Assembly (NCBI RefSeq): GCF_018138145.1 | Contig: NZ_CP073104.1 | Location: 3,224,001 to 3,288,000 of the forward strand | Length of the DNA: 64,000 bases | Direction of reading: 5' to 3' | Source of the DNA: Pseudomonas sp. SCA2728.1_7 | GTDB taxonomy: Bacteria > Pseudomonadota > Gammaproteobacteria > Pseudomonadales > Pseudomonadaceae | Part shown: positions 11,334 to 21,216 of the stretch, in pieces | Layout of the letters: each line of letters starts with the position of its first letter | Numbering within the stretch: the stretch's first letter is position 1 | Notes under the pieces: generated by a model | What the model was told of the DNA's origin: nothing | The model's input: the letters and a program-made list of their open reading frames with translations, nothing else | Databases searched by the model: none | Program-made: the position numbers and the translations under genes

Positions 11334-13028
11334 ATGCAAACCTGGCAACAGCTCTACAGCCCGCTCGGCAGTCTCGGCGTATCCGCACTCGCGGCCGTCA
11401 TCCCCATCGTGTTCTTTTTCCTCGCATTAGCGGTGTTCCGCCTCAAAGGCCACGTGGCCGGGAGCATCACCCTCGCCCTGTCGATTGCCGTAGCGATCTT
11501 CGCGTTCCAGATGCCGGTCGACATGGCCTTCGCCGCCGCGGGTTATGGTTTCGCCTATGGTCTGTGGCCGATTGCCTGGATCATTGTCGCGGCGGTGTTC
11601 CTCTACAAACTGACGGTCAAAAGTGGTCAGTTCGAGGTCATTCGCAGCTCGGTGTTATCGATTACTGACGACCAGCGCCTGCAAGTGCTGCTGATCGGTT
11701 TCTGCTTCGGTGCGTTCCTGGAAGGTGCCGCCGGTTTCGGCGCGCCCGTGGCGATTACTGCGGCACTTCTCGTCGGCTTGGGCTTCAACCCGCTGTACGC
11801 CGCTGGCCTGTGCCTGATCGCCAACACCGCACCGGTTGCGTTCGGTGCACTGGGGATTCCGATCATTGTTGCCGGCCAAGTCACCGGCATCGACGCGTTC
11901 AAGATCGGCGCCATGACCGGTCGCCAACTGCCACTGCTGTCGTTGTTCGTGCCGTTTTGGCTGGTGTTCATGATGGACGGCCTGCGCGGCGTGCGCGAAA
12001 CCTGGCCGGCTGCACTGGTCGCGGGGCTGAGCTTTGCCATCACGCAATACTTCACCTCGAACTTCATCGGCCCGGAGCTGCCGGACATCACTTCGGCGCT
12101 GGCCAGCCTGATTTCCCTGACCCTGTTCCTGAAAGTCTGGCAGCCGAAACGCACCGCAGGTGCGCAAATCGCTGGTGCCACATCGAGTGCAGCGATCACC
12201 GCCAGCGTCGGCGGTTTCGGTCAGAAACGCACCACCGTGGCTTCGCCTTACAGCCTCGGGGAAATTTTCAAAGCCTGGTCGCCGTTCCTGATCCTCACCG
12301 TGCTGGTGACCATCTGGACCCTGAAGCCTTTCAAAGCGATGTTCGCCGCCGGCGGCTCGATGTACAGCTGGGTGTTCAACTTCGCGATCCCGCACCTTGA
12401 TCAGTTGGTGATCAAAACCGCACCGATCGTGGCTGCTCCAACGGCAATCCCGGCAGTGTTCAAACTTGATCCGATTTCCGCGACCGGCACGGCGATTTTC
12501 TTCTCCGCGCTGATCTCGATGTGGGTACTTAAGATCAATTTAAAAACTGGTCTGACCACTTTGAAAGAGACCTTCTACGAACTGCGCTGGCCAATCCTGT
12601 CTATCGGCATGGTGCTGGCGTTTGCCTTCGTTACCAACTACTCGGGCATGTCTTCGACCATGGCGCTGGTACTCGCCGGTACGGGCGCAGCGTTCCCGTT
12701 CTTCTCGCCGTTCCTCGGCTGGCTCGGTGTGTTCCTCACCGGTTCGGATACTTCGTCCAACGCGCTGTTCAGTTCGCTGCAAGCGACCACAGCACACCAG
12801 ATCGGCGTCAATGACACCCTGCTGGTCGCAGCGAACACCAGCGGCGGCGTGACCGGCAAAATGATCTCGCCACAATCGATCGCCGTGGCCTGCGCAGCGA
12901 CCGGTCTGGTGGGCAAGGAATCGGATCTGTTCCGCTTCACCCTCAAGCACAGCCTATTCTTTGCAACGATTGTCGGCTTGATCACGCTGGCTCAGGCCTA
13001 CTGGTTCACCGGCATGCTGGTGCACTAA
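11334..13028 (+). CDS. lldP: L-lactate permease LldP
   Basis: Proton-coupled lactate/glycolate symporter of 564 residues with about 13-14 hydrophobic segments. Family hallmarks include [20 protein letters not shown] near residues 120-145 and the C-terminal [16 protein letters not shown]. It is the first gene of the lactate locus, downstream of the LldR operator. A 161-bp gap separates it from lutA. Confidence 0.95.
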   Translation: MQTWQQLYSPLGSLGVSALAAVIPIVFFFLALAVFRLKGHVAGSITLALSIAVAIFAFQMPVDMAFAAAGYGFAYGLWPIAWIIVAAVFLYKLTVKSGQFEVIRSSVLSITDDQRLQVLLIGFCFGAFLEGAAGFGAPVAITAALLVGLGFNPLYAAGLCLIANTAPVAFGALGIPIIVAGQVTGIDAFKIGAMTGRQLPLLSLFVPFWLVFMMDGLRGVRETWPAALVAGLSFAITQYFTSNFIGPELPDITSALASLISLTLFLKVWQPKRTAGAQIAGATSSAAITASVGGFGQKRTTVASPYSLGEIFKAWSPFLILTVLVTIWTLKPFKAMFAAGGSMYSWVFNFAIPHLDQLVIKTAPIVAAPTAIPAVFKLDPISATGTAIFFSALISMWVLKINLKTGLTTLKETFYELRWPILSIGMVLAFAFVTNYSGMSSTMALVLAGTGAAFPFFSPFLGWLGVFLTGSDTSSNALFSSLQATTAHQIGVNDTLLVAANTSGGVTGKMISPQSIAVACAATGLVGKESDLFRFTLKHSLFFATIVGLITLAQAYWFTGMLVH

Positions 13029-13189
13029 ACCTACGAGACGCTTACAAGAAGCATGGAAAAAACCGACGCCGATCCGTGATTTCGGCGTCAGCAATTCACA
13101 ACCCGGTCTGTAAGGCTGCTGAAAGCAACGGTCTTTATATTCAGCAGCCGCCACAGACGGATAACCGGGCCCACCCGGAGACACGCCTG

Positions 13190-14014
13190 ATGAGCGAGCT
13201 TTTTTACAACGCCGTGCCAAACGCGACCCGTGTGGCCCCGCCACTGCCCGAACCTCGGCAATACCCTAGCGAGAAACCGTCGCGGGTCTACCTGTTCGGC
13301 ACGTGCGTGGTCGACCTGTTCTACCCCGAAGCCGGGATGGACGCGATCCACTTGCTGGAGCGCGAAGGGATTCGGGTCGAGTATCCGCAAGGGCAGAGTT
13401 GCTGCGGCCAGCCGGCCTACACCTCGGGTTACACCGAGCAGGCGCGGACGGTAGCGCGCTCGCAACTGGCGCTGTTTGCCGGAGATTATCCGGTGGTGGT
13501 GCCGTCGGGTTCCTGCGCCGGCATGCTGCGCGAGCATTACGCCGACTTGTTCAAGGACGAGCCGGAAACGTTGAAACAGGTTCAGGCCCTTGCGGCCCGC
13601 ACCTATGAACTGGCCGAGTTTCTGCTGTTCGTCTGCAAAGTGCAGCTCAAGGACAGCGGCGAACCGGTCAAAGTCGCGCTGCACACTTCGTGTTCGGCAC
13701 GCCGCGAAATGAACACCCACCTGCACGGCCGCGAGTTGTTGGCGCAGTTGAGCAACGTGGAACGGGTCAACCATGACCACGAAAGCGAATGCTGTGGCTT
13801 CGGTGGGACATTCAGCGTCCGTATGCCAGACATTTCCGGCGCGATGGTGGCTGACAAGACCCAAGCGTTGAAGGATTCCGGCGCGCACAAGGTGTTGAGC
13901 GCCGACTGTGGCTGTTTGATGAACATCAACGGCGCATTGGAGAAACAAAAAGAAGCGCTGCGCGGGCAACATCTCGCCAGCTTTCTGTGGCAACGAACCG
14001 GAGGTGCGCAATGA
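13190..14014 (+). CDS. lutA: L-lactate utilisation protein LutA/LldE (Fe-S, CCG domain)
   Basis: The 274-residue protein of the YkgE/LutA family has two cysteine-rich CCG motifs (SCCGQPAYTSGY and ECCGFGGTFS) that bind a [4Fe-4S] cluster. With LutB and LutC it forms the L-lactate oxidising complex that replaces the flavin LldD enzyme in many bacteria. The frame is open further upstream, but a GGAG site 11 bp before the ATG at 13190 and the family alignment support this start. The stop overlaps the lutB start (ATGA). Confidence 0.93.
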   Translation: MSELFYNAVPNATRVAPPLPEPRQYPSEKPSRVYLFGTCVVDLFYPEAGMDAIHLLEREGIRVEYPQGQSCCGQPAYTSGYTEQARTVARSQLALFAGDYPVVVPSGSCAGMLREHYADLFKDEPETLKQVQALAARTYELAEFLLFVCKVQLKDSGEPVKVALHTSCSARREMNTHLHGRELLAQLSNVERVNHDHESECCGFGGTFSVRMPDISGAMVADKTQALKDSGAHKVLSADCGCLMNINGALEKQKEALRGQHLASFLWQRTGGAQ

Positions 14015-15465
14015 GCACTTCCGCGATTATTCCTACGGTCGCCGTAGAAGAAGATTTCCGCACCCGGGCACACAATGCCTTGGGCGATCAGCAGCTACGG
14101 AACAACTTCCGCACTGCCATGGACTCACTGATGGTCAAGCGGGCAGCCGCTTTCAGTGATGCCCACGAAAGAGAACATTTGCGCGCACTGGGCAATTCGA
14201 TCAAGGCCCGCGCGCTGTCCAAGTTGCCCGACCTGCTCGAGCAACTGGAACAGAACCTGACCCGCAACGGTGTGACAGTGCACTGGGCGGAAACGGTGGA
14301 CGAGGCCAATGGCATCGTCTTATCGATCATCCGCGCTCACGAGGCGCGGCAAGTGATCAAGGGCAAATCGATGGTCAGCGAAGAGATGGAGATGAACCAT
14401 TTCCTCGAGGCTCGGGACATTGAATGTCTGGAGTCCGATATGGGGGAATACATCGTCCAGCTCGACCACGAGAAGCCTTCACACATCATTATGCCGGCGA
14501 TCCACAAGAATGCCGGTCAGGTCGCGTCCTTGTTCCACGACAAACTTGGCGTGGAATACACCAAGGACGTTGACCAACTCATTCAGATCGGTCGCAGAGT
14601 CCTGCGGCAGAAATTCTTCGAAGCAGACATCGGCGTCTCCGGTGTCAACTTCGCCGTGGCCGAAACCGGCACCCTGCTGCTGGTGGAAAACGAAGGCAAC
14701 GGGCGCATGACCACCACCGTGCCGCCGGTGCACATCGCCGTCACCGGCATCGAAAAAGTCGTGGAAAACCTGCGTGACGTGGTGCCGCTGCTGTCACTGC
14801 TGACCCGCTCGGCGCTGGGCATTCCGATCACCACTTACGTGAACATGATCTCCGGCCCGCGCAAGGAAGATGAACTCGACGGCCCGCAGGAAGTGCATCT
14901 GGTGCTGCTCGACAACGGTCGCAGCCAGGCCTTCGCTGACAGTGAACTGCGTCAGACCTTGAACTGCATTCGCTGCGGCGCCTGCATGAACCATTGCCCG
15001 GTCTACACCCGCGTCGGCGGTCACACCTATGGCGAGGTGTATCCGGGGCCGATCGGCAAAATCATCACCCCGCATATGGTCGGTCTGGCCAAGGTTCCGG
15101 ATCACCCGAGCGCTTCGTCGCTGTGCGGTGCCTGCGGTGAAGTCTGCCCGGTAAAAATTCCGATCCCGGCGATCCTGCGGCGCCTGCGCGAAGAAAACGT
15201 CAAAGCCCCGGACAGCCCGAATCAGGTGATGCGCGGTCAGGGCAGCAAGTATTCGCGCAAGGAACGCTTTATCTGGAACGCCTGGGCCAAGCTCAACAGT
15301 TCGCCGACTTTGTATCGATTGTTCGGTTTCTTCGCCACGCGCCTGCGTGCGCTGACCCCGAGCAACGTTGGCCCGTGGACGCAAAACCACAGCGCGCCGA
15401 AACCCGCCGCCCGCTCGCTGCACGACATGGCCCGCGAGCATCTGGCCAAACAGGGAGACCGCTGA
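14011..15465 (+). CDS. lutB: L-lactate utilisation iron-sulfur protein LutB/LldF
   Basis: The 484-residue protein of the LutB/YkgF family has an N-terminal LUD domain and a C-terminal ferredoxin-like region with two [4Fe-4S] motifs (CIRCGACMNHCPVY and LCGACGEVCPVKIP). It carries electrons from lactate oxidation toward the membrane chain. A GGAGG site precedes the ATG at 14011, which overlaps the lutA stop. The stop overlaps the lutC start by one base. Confidence 0.94.
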   Translation: MSTSAIIPTVAVEEDFRTRAHNALGDQQLRNNFRTAMDSLMVKRAAAFSDAHEREHLRALGNSIKARALSKLPDLLEQLEQNLTRNGVTVHWAETVDEANGIVLSIIRAHEARQVIKGKSMVSEEMEMNHFLEARDIECLESDMGEYIVQLDHEKPSHIIMPAIHKNAGQVASLFHDKLGVEYTKDVDQLIQIGRRVLRQKFFEADIGVSGVNFAVAETGTLLLVENEGNGRMTTTVPPVHIAVTGIEKVVENLRDVVPLLSLLTRSALGIPITTYVNMISGPRKEDELDGPQEVHLVLLDNGRSQAFADSELRQTLNCIRCGACMNHCPVYTRVGGHTYGEVYPGPIGKIITPHMVGLAKVPDHPSASSLCGACGEVCPVKIPIPAILRRLREENVKAPDSPNQVMRGQGSKYSRKERFIWNAWAKLNSSPTLYRLFGFFATRLRALTPSNVGPWTQNHSAPKPAARSLHDMAREHLAKQGDR

Positions 15466-16136
15466 TGAGCGCCAAGCAAAATATCCTCGGCAAACTGCGG
15501 AAAAGTCTGACTGGCACAACGCCGATTGCCGACGACTTCGACGTCGATCTGGTGACGCAGCCTTACACCTACAGCGCCGAACAACGTATCCCGCAACTGC
15601 GCAAATTGATGGAAGCAGTGCACACCGAAATCCACCTGACCTCGGGCGCAGAATGGCCGGCGCTGCTTGCGCAATTGCTGCGCGATCGTCAGTTGCCGAG
15701 CCTGTTGATCGCACCGACGACAGCGCACGGGCAGAAAATCACACAGCACTGGGCGAACAATCCTGATCTGCCGACGCTGAAATCCTACGACCGTCCGATG
15801 GAAGAGTGGAAAGCCGAACTATTCAACGACACGCCGGCCAGTCTCACCGGCACCCTCGGTGCGATTGCCGCCACCGGCAGCCTGATCCTGTGGCCAACCC
15901 GCGAGGAACCACGGTTGATGAGCCTGGTGCCGCCGGTACATTTCGCCCTGCTCAAGGCCAGTGAAATCCGCGACAACTTCTATCAGGTGCAGCAGGAGTT
16001 CGAATGGGCGCAAGGCATGCCGACCAACGCGTTGCTGGTGTCCGGCCCTTCGAAAACCGCTGACATCGAGCAAGTACTGGCTTACGGCGCCCACGGCCCG
16101 AAAGATCTGGTGGTTCTGATTCTGGAGGACCAATGA
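15465..16136 (+). CDS. lutC: L-lactate utilisation protein LutC/LldG
   Basis: The 223-residue LUD-domain protein (YkgG/LutC family) ends in the typical GPSKTADIEQ segment followed by a VHGP-like AHGPKDLVVLIL. It is the third subunit of the LutABC L-lactate oxidation system. A GGGAG site precedes the ATG. It overlaps lutB (one base) and the following dehydrogenase gene (ATGA), so the four genes are translationally coupled. Confidence 0.93.
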   Translation: MSAKQNILGKLRKSLTGTTPIADDFDVDLVTQPYTYSAEQRIPQLRKLMEAVHTEIHLTSGAEWPALLAQLLRDRQLPSLLIAPTTAHGQKITQHWANNPDLPTLKSYDRPMEEWKAELFNDTPASLTGTLGAIAATGSLILWPTREEPRLMSLVPPVHFALLKASEIRDNFYQVQQEFEWAQGMPTNALLVSGPSKTADIEQVLAYGAHGPKDLVVLILEDQ

Positions 16137-18943
16137 CGCTTCCAGCGAACTTCCTGCGTGATGCGCAGCAACTGATTCCGGCGGAGCGCCGTTTTGATGA
16201 TCCGTTATCGACGCTGGCTTTCGGCACCGATGCGAGTTTTTATCGGCTGATCCCGAAACTGGTGATCCGCGTCGAATCCGAAGACGAAGTCGTGGGCCTG
16301 CTGAAACTGGCTCAGCGCGACCATGTCCCGGTGACCTTCCGTGCGGCCGGCACCAGCCTTTCCGGTCAGGCGATCAGCGATTCTGTTTTGATCGTGCTTG
16401 GGGATAACTGGAACGCCCGCGAGATTCGCGACCAAGGCATGCAGATTCGCCTGCAACCGGGAGTGATTGGCGCACAAGCCAACGCTTGGCTGGCACCGTT
16501 CGGGCGCAAGATCGGCCCGGATCCGGCGTCGATCAACGCCTCCAAGATCGGCGGTATCGTCGCCAACAATGCCAGCGGCATGTGCTGTGGCACCGCGCAA
16601 AACACCTACCACACGCTGGCCGGGATTCGTCTTGTACTGGCCGATGGCACGCGTCTGGATACCGAAGACGCTGCCAGTGTCGCGGCATTCCGCGTAAGCC
16701 ACGGCGATCTGCTTGAGCGCTTGGCGACTTTAGGTCGCGAGACCCGCGCCCACACCGAACTGGCTGCAAGAATCCGCCACAAATACCGTCTGAAAAATAC
16801 CACCGGCCTGTCTCTGAATGCCTTGGTGGATTTCGATGAGCCTGTGGATATCTTGAGCCACCTGCTGGTCGGCTCCGAAGGCACCCTCGGCTTCATCAGC
16901 GCAGTGACCTATGACACCGTGATCGATCACCCGAACAAGGCCTCGGCGCTGATCGTGTTTCCGAATGTGGAGACCTGCTGCAATGCCGTCACCGTGTTGA
17001 AAAGCCAACCGGTGTCAGCCGTGGAATTGCTCGATCGACGCAGCCTGCGCTCGGTGCAGGACAAACCGGGCATGCCCGCTTTCGTACAACAGCTTTCGAA
17101 CAATGCCTGCGCGCTGCTCATCGAATCCCGCGCTGCATCTTCCACGTTGCTGCAGGAACAACTGGCGCAAATCATGGCTTCGCTCAGTGGTTTTCCGGTG
17201 GAGAAGCAGGTCGACTTCACCGAAGACCCTGCCGAGAACGCCAAGCTCTGGGCGATCCGCAAGGACACCTTCCCCGCTGTCGGCGCCGTGCGCAAAACCG
17301 GCACCACGGTGATCATCGAAGACGTGACCTTCCCGGTCGAACAACTGGCCATCGGTGTAAACCGCTTGATCGAGTTGTTCGATAAACATGCCTACGACGA
17401 AGCGATCCTTTTCGGACACGCATTGGAAGGCAATCTGCACTTCGTCTTCACCCAAGGCTTCAACAATCCGGAAGAAGTCGCACGCTATCAAGCGTTCATG
17501 GACGACGTCGCGCAACTGGTCGCCGTGGAATTCGGTGGTTCACTGAAAGCCGAACACGGCACCGGCCGCAACATGGCGCCGTTCGTGGAACTGGAATGGG
17601 GCAGCGACGCCTATCAGTTGATGTGGCAGCTCAAACGTCTACTCGACCCTAACGGCATTCTTAACCCGGACGTGGTGCTCAGCGAAGACCCACAGATCCA
17701 CCTCAAACATCTGAAACCGCTGCCGGCAGCCGACGAGATTGTCGATAAGTGCATCGAGTGCGGTTTCTGTGAACCGGTCTGTCCGTCGAAAGGACTGACC
17801 CTCAGCCCGCGCCAGCGCATCGTCATCTGGCGCGATATTCAGGCGAAAAAACGTGCGGGCATCGACACCCGCGAACTGGAAGAAGCCTACGAGTACCAAG
17901 GCATCGACACCTGCGCCGCCACCGGTCTGTGCGCACAGCGTTGCCCGGTAGGCATCAATACCGGTGAGCTGGTGAAAAAACTCCGAGCCCGGCACGCGAC
18001 GCATCAGAAAACCGCTGACTGGATAGAAGGAAATTTCGCCAAGACCCTGCAAGGCGCACGCTTCACCCTGCACGTGGCCAACGGCGCGCGAATGCTGCTC
18101 GGCGCACCGCGTCTGGCGAAACTTTCGGCAACGATTACGCGCCTGTCCAAAGGCCAGGTGCCGCTGTGGACGAATGCGATGCCGCAACCGGAGAAGGCCA
18201 TTCGCTTCAGCCCCAGCGTCTCGGATGAACGCCCGCGTGTTGTCTATCTGGCAGCTTGTGTGTCGCGAGTCATGGGCCCAGCGGCGGGTGATAAAGAGCA
18301 AATGTCGCTGTACGACAAAACCCGTGGGCTGCTGGAAAAGGCCGGTTACCAAGTGGTCTTCCCGGACAATCAGGACAACCTCTGCTGCGGCCAGCCCTTC
18401 GCCTCAAAAGGCTACGCCGAACAGGCCGAACACAAACGTCAGGAGCTGATCAGCGCACTGCTGCATGCCAGTCGCGGCGGGCTTGATCCGATCTACTGCG
18501 ACACCAGCCCGTGCACGTTGCGGCTGGTGCAGGACGTAGGAGAAACCCGTCTGGATCTGTACGACCCGGTGCGATTCATCCGTACGCACCTTCTCAATCG
18601 ACTGGACTTCACGCCACAAGACGCACCGATTGCCGTGCACGTGACTTGCAGCACACAACATCTGGGCGAAAGCCAGGCGTTGATCGATCTGGCGCGCAAG
18701 TGCAGCAAAACCGTGGTAATCCCGGAAGGCATTCATTGCTGTGGGTTTGCTGGCGACAAAGGCTTCACCACGCCTGAGCTGAACAGCCATTCGCTGCGCA
18801 CGCTCAAGGATGCCGTTCAGCATTGCAGCGAGGGAGTTTCCACCAGCCGCACCTGTGAGATCGGCCTGACGCAACATGGCGGAATCGACTACCACGGGTT
18901 GGTCTATCTGGTGGATCGCGTGACCCGGGCAAGGGCCTCCTGA
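16133..18943 (+). CDS. FAD- and Fe-S-binding D-lactate dehydrogenase (Dld-II type)
   Basis: The 936-residue protein has an N-terminal PCMH FAD-binding domain (FRAAGTSLSGQAI), an FAD-oxidase C-terminal domain (GHALEGNLHFVF, EHGTGRNMAPF), two ferredoxin-type [4Fe-4S] motifs (CIECGFCEPVCPS and CAATGLCAQRCPVG) and two CCG motifs (NLCCGQPFASKGY, HCCGFAGDKGF). This is the Dld-II architecture, which oxidises D-lactate to pyruvate independently of NAD. It completes a locus for uptake and oxidation of both lactate isomers. Glycolate or another 2-hydroxyacid is the main alternative substrate. Confidence 0.88.
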   Translation: MTLPANFLRDAQQLIPAERRFDDPLSTLAFGTDASFYRLIPKLVIRVESEDEVVGLLKLAQRDHVPVTFRAAGTSLSGQAISDSVLIVLGDNWNAREIRDQGMQIRLQPGVIGAQANAWLAPFGRKIGPDPASINASKIGGIVANNASGMCCGTAQNTYHTLAGIRLVLADGTRLDTEDAASVAAFRVSHGDLLERLATLGRETRAHTELAARIRHKYRLKNTTGLSLNALVDFDEPVDILSHLLVGSEGTLGFISAVTYDTVIDHPNKASALIVFPNVETCCNAVTVLKSQPVSAVELLDRRSLRSVQDKPGMPAFVQQLSNNACALLIESRAASSTLLQEQLAQIMASLSGFPVEKQVDFTEDPAENAKLWAIRKDTFPAVGAVRKTGTTVIIEDVTFPVEQLAIGVNRLIELFDKHAYDEAILFGHALEGNLHFVFTQGFNNPEEVARYQAFMDDVAQLVAVEFGGSLKAEHGTGRNMAPFVELEWGSDAYQLMWQLKRLLDPNGILNPDVVLSEDPQIHLKHLKPLPAADEIVDKCIECGFCEPVCPSKGLTLSPRQRIVIWRDIQAKKRAGIDTRELEEAYEYQGIDTCAATGLCAQRCPVGINTGELVKKLRARHATHQKTADWIEGNFAKTLQGARFTLHVANGARMLLGAPRLAKLSATITRLSKGQVPLWTNAMPQPEKAIRFSPSVSDERPRVVYLAACVSRVMGPAAGDKEQMSLYDKTRGLLEKAGYQVVFPDNQDNLCCGQPFASKGYAEQAEHKRQELISALLHASRGGLDPIYCDTSPCTLRLVQDVGETRLDLYDPVRFIRTHLLNRLDFTPQDAPIAVHVTCSTQHLGESQALIDLARKCSKTVVIPEGIHCCGFAGDKGFTTPELNSHSLRTLKDAVQHCSEGVSTSRTCEIGLTQHGGIDYHGLVYLVDRVTRARAS

Positions 18944-18984
18944 AGAAAAATAGAACCCTTGAGGTCGACTGTAGTCCACAGAAT

Positions 18985-19007
18985 AACCCCGACTGATCGG
19001 GGTTTTT
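18985..19007 (+). terminator. Terminator of the lactate operon
   Basis: An 8-bp stem (AACCCCGA/TCGGGGTT) with loop CTGA is followed by TTTTT. It lies 42 bp past the dehydrogenase stop. Confidence 0.85.
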
Positions 19008-19073
19008 CTTCCATACGGTTGCCCGTCCTGACGGCCAGCGAAGTCTGGACCCACTCGGTTCAAGGAGATACAC

Positions 19074-19352
19074 ATGAAACGTTCTGTACTGTTAGGTCTG
19101 TTCGTTACTGCATCGATGATGGCTTCCGCTTCGTTCGCCGCTGACAAGCCTGCGGACCTGTGTGATGCCAATATTCAGACCATCAATAATATGAAGGGTC
19201 AGCTGTCAGCGAAGCCAGAACTGAGCCAAAAGGCTGAAGCCACTGTGACCAGAGCACACGACCTCAAGGCCAAAGGTCAAATCGATAACTGCGTTGCGGA
19301 AACCTCGCAACTCATCTCGGACCTTCAAAAGGCAGCCGGCACCAACAACTGA
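19074..19352 (+). CDS. Small exported protein of unknown function
   Basis: The 92-residue product has a clear Sec signal peptide (MKRSVLLGLFVTASMMASASFA, cut before ADKPADLC) and a ~70-residue mature helical part with two cysteines (CDANIQ and DNCVAE) that could form a disulfide in the periplasm. A strong AAGGAG site lies 7 bp before the ATG. It is free-standing between the lactate operon terminator and a TTCG-loop hairpin. I do not recognise a function. Confidence 0.8.
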   Translation: MKRSVLLGLFVTASMMASASFAADKPADLCDANIQTINNMKGQLSAKPELSQKAEATVTRAHDLKAKGQIDNCVAETSQLISDLQKAAGTNN

Positions 19353-19360
19353 TCGAAACC

Positions 19361-19384
19361 AAGGCCAACCTTCGGGTTGGCCTT
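19361..19384 (+). terminator. Stable TTCG hairpin after the exported-protein gene
   Basis: A 10-bp stem (AAGGCCAACC/GGTTGGCCTT) with a TTCG tetraloop starts 9 bp past the stop. There is no T-run, so it may protect the mRNA end rather than act as a strong terminator. Confidence 0.6.
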
Positions 19385-19448
19385 GGGGGCCGATTGGCGT
19401 ACACTGCACACGCTTGTTGCTCAAACCGCTGTACTGAGCAATGAGTTC

Positions 19449-19837
19449 GGGGCCGTTTAGGATTCGACGCCGGTTGCGAAACTCTAGGTGCATGCCGACT
19501 TGGTAACAGAAGTCGTAAATCCACTGTTGCAACTACTTATAGTTGCCAATGACGACCAATACGGTGTTGCTCTCGCTGCTTAATTGCAGCTGACAATGCT
19601 CCTGGTACCTTCGGGTCCAGCAATCATCAGGGGATGTCTGTAAACCCAAAATGATTGTCATATAGAACAGAATCGCCGTGCAGTACGTTGTGGACGAAGC
19701 GGCTAAAACTTACACAACTCGCCCAAAGCACCCTGCCCGTCGGGTCGCTGAGGGTTAACTTAATAGACACGGCTACGCATGTAGTACCGACAGCGGAGTA
19801 CTGGCGGACGGGGGTTCAAATCCCCCCGGCTCCACCA
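19449..19837 (+). ncRNA. ssrA: Transfer-messenger RNA (tmRNA)
   Basis: The tRNA-like ends pair (GGGGCCG at the 5' end; CGGCTCC then ACCA at the 3' end) and a T-arm GGTTCAAATCC is present. The tag frame runs from 19545 to the TAA at 19581-19583 and encodes ANDDQYGVALAA, which has the conserved LAA degradation end. The body keeps the conserved pseudoknot region around the CUGGUACCUUCGGGUCCAG helix. With SmpB it rescues ribosomes stalled on broken mRNA. Its 3' end is the integration site of the island; the insertion leaves the RNA intact because the att repeat restores the end. Confidence 0.96.
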
Positions 19838-19838
19838 A
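19818..19838 (+). repeat. attL: tmRNA 3'-end core repeat
   Basis: This 21-bp copy, identical to 42619-42639, covers part of the T-arm, the acceptor stem and the CCA end of ssrA plus one base. It is the left integration junction. Confidence 0.93.
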
Positions 19839-19859
19839 TTAGTCTTCCCAGGAAGACCC

Positions 19860-19905
19860 AAAAAAGCCGTAAAGCCTAGAGAAATCAAAGCTTTACGGCT
19901 TTTTT
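19860..19905 (+). terminator. Strong terminator just inside the island, downstream of ssrA
   Basis: A 16-bp stem (AAAAAAGCCGTAAAGC paired with GCTTTACGGCTTTTTT) with a 14-base loop has A- and T-runs that make it bidirectional. It replaces the native ssrA terminator, which now seems to lie at 42647-42677 beyond attR. Confidence 0.88.
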
Positions 19906-19950
19906 CTTGCCCGCGTTTTCCCACCTAATCCCAGGGCATCCCACGGTTGA

Positions 19951-19970
19951 CGGGGGCATATATGGGGGCA
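19951..19970 (+). repeat. Left integrase arm-type repeat
   Basis: CGGGGGCATATATGGGGGCA is built of two GGGGGCA units. Its near copy (18 of 20 identical) lies at 42542-42561 near the right end. Position near both att sites suggests arm-type integrase or excisionase binding sites. Partial inverted copies (TGCCCCCA, TGCCCC) lie at 20003-20017. Confidence 0.6.
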
Positions 19971-20010
19971 TAAAACGCTCATCTGCTCGCTCGGAGAGGA
20001 TGTGCCCCCA

Positions 20011-21216
20011 ATGCCCCTGAAAGACACCAACTGCCGCAACGCCAAGCCCCAGGACAAGCCATACCGCCTGTACGACGAACAAGGTTTGTACCTTGAAGTG
20101 CAGCCCAACGGAGGCCGTTACTGGCGCTTGAAGTACCGCTTTCTGGGAAAGGAAAAGCGCCTGGCGCTTGGTGTTTATCCTGAGGTCGGCCTGCAGGAGG
20201 CACGACGCAAGCGTGATGATGCTCGTGTCCAGCTCGCCAGCGGCCAAGACCCTTCGCTGCAAAGACGCATGGCCAAGGTAGTCAGCCAGCTCGATCACCA
20301 ACACACCTTTGAATCGGTCGCTGAGCAATGGCTCACTATTCGCGAATCAACCTGGGATCCGGAATACACCCGCACGGTGCGGCAGCGCCTTGAACTCAAT
20401 GCCTACCCCTGGTTGGGAAAACTCCCGATCAGCAGCATCAGCACGCCCATGCTGGTCGAAAACCTGCAGCGCATCATCAAGCGCGGTGCTCGCGAGACGG
20501 CACGTCGTGTAGCTCAAATCTACAAACAGATTTTCGAGTTCGCCGAAGCTGCCGGTATCACCCCGCCCAACCAGATAGGGAATCTCTCACGGACGCTCCC
20601 AGCCAAGCGGGTGAAACACTTTGCTGCCGTGACCGATCCTGAAAAACTCGGCGCACTGCTCAAAGCACTGGATAGCTACACGGGAACACTGCCTGTTTGT
20701 TGTGCACTCAAACTGGCCCCGTTGTTGTTCTGCCGGCCCGGTGACCTGCGCCACATGGAGTGGTCCGAGGTCAATATGGATGCTGGCGAGTGGTTGATTC
20801 CTGGCCACAAAATGAAGGGCCTTACTGCGACCAAACAGGATCGCCCAGATCACTTGGTTCCCCTCAGCCAACAAGCAGTCGCAGTTCTGCGCGAGCTGAA
20901 ACCACTCACTGGCAGACATAGATATGCCTTCCCCTCAGCCCGAGGAGGCGACCGGCCGATGTCCAACAATGCCGTACTCAGCGCATTACGCCGCATGGAC
21001 ATCAGCGGCGACGAAATGACTGGGCACGGCTTTCGTGCGACAGCGAGAACCATAGGTGCGGAGGTGCTGGGGTTTCGTCCCGATCTCTTGGAGCATCAGC
21101 TTGCTCATACGGTAAAAAATCCGCTGGGACGTGCATACGATCGAACCACCTTCTTGCCGGAGCGCCATGAAATGATGCAGATCTGGGCCGACTATTTGGA
21201 CTCGATAAAGAGCTGA
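20011..21216 (+). CDS. P4-type tyrosine integrase
   Basis: The 401-residue site-specific recombinase has an N-terminal DUF4102 arm-binding domain (MPLKDTNCRNAKPQDKPYRL), a core-binding domain and the catalytic domain with Arg (CRPGDLRHMEW), His-x-x-Arg (GHGFRATART), His (LEHQLAHTV) and Tyr nucleophile (AYDRTTF). The start at 20011 is preferred over an in-frame GTG at 20002 because the GGAGAGG site (19993-19999) is correctly spaced only for the ATG. It is placed next to attL at ssrA, a common target for this family. Confidence 0.95.
   Translation: MPLKDTNCRNAKPQDKPYRLYDEQGLYLEVQPNGGRYWRLKYRFLGKEKRLALGVYPEVGLQEARRKRDDARVQLASGQDPSLQRRMAKVVSQLDHQHTFESVAEQWLTIRESTWDPEYTRTVRQRLELNAYPWLGKLPISSISTPMLVENLQRIIKRGARETARRVAQIYKQIFEFAEAAGITPPNQIGNLSRTLPAKRVKHFAAVTDPEKLGALLKALDSYTGTLPVCCALKLAPLLFCRPGDLRHMEWSEVNMDAGEWLIPGHKMKGLTATKQDRPDHLVPLSQQAVAVLRELKPLTGRHRYAFPSARGGDRPMSNNAVLSALRRMDISGDEMTGHGFRATARTIGAEVLGFRPDLLEHQLAHTVKNPLGRAYDRTTFLPERHEMMQIWADYLDSIKS

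Noticed and set aside
19655..19879. Open frame of 74 codons within ssrA
   Set aside because: It lies inside the structured tmRNA; only the tag frame at 19545-19583 is translated.
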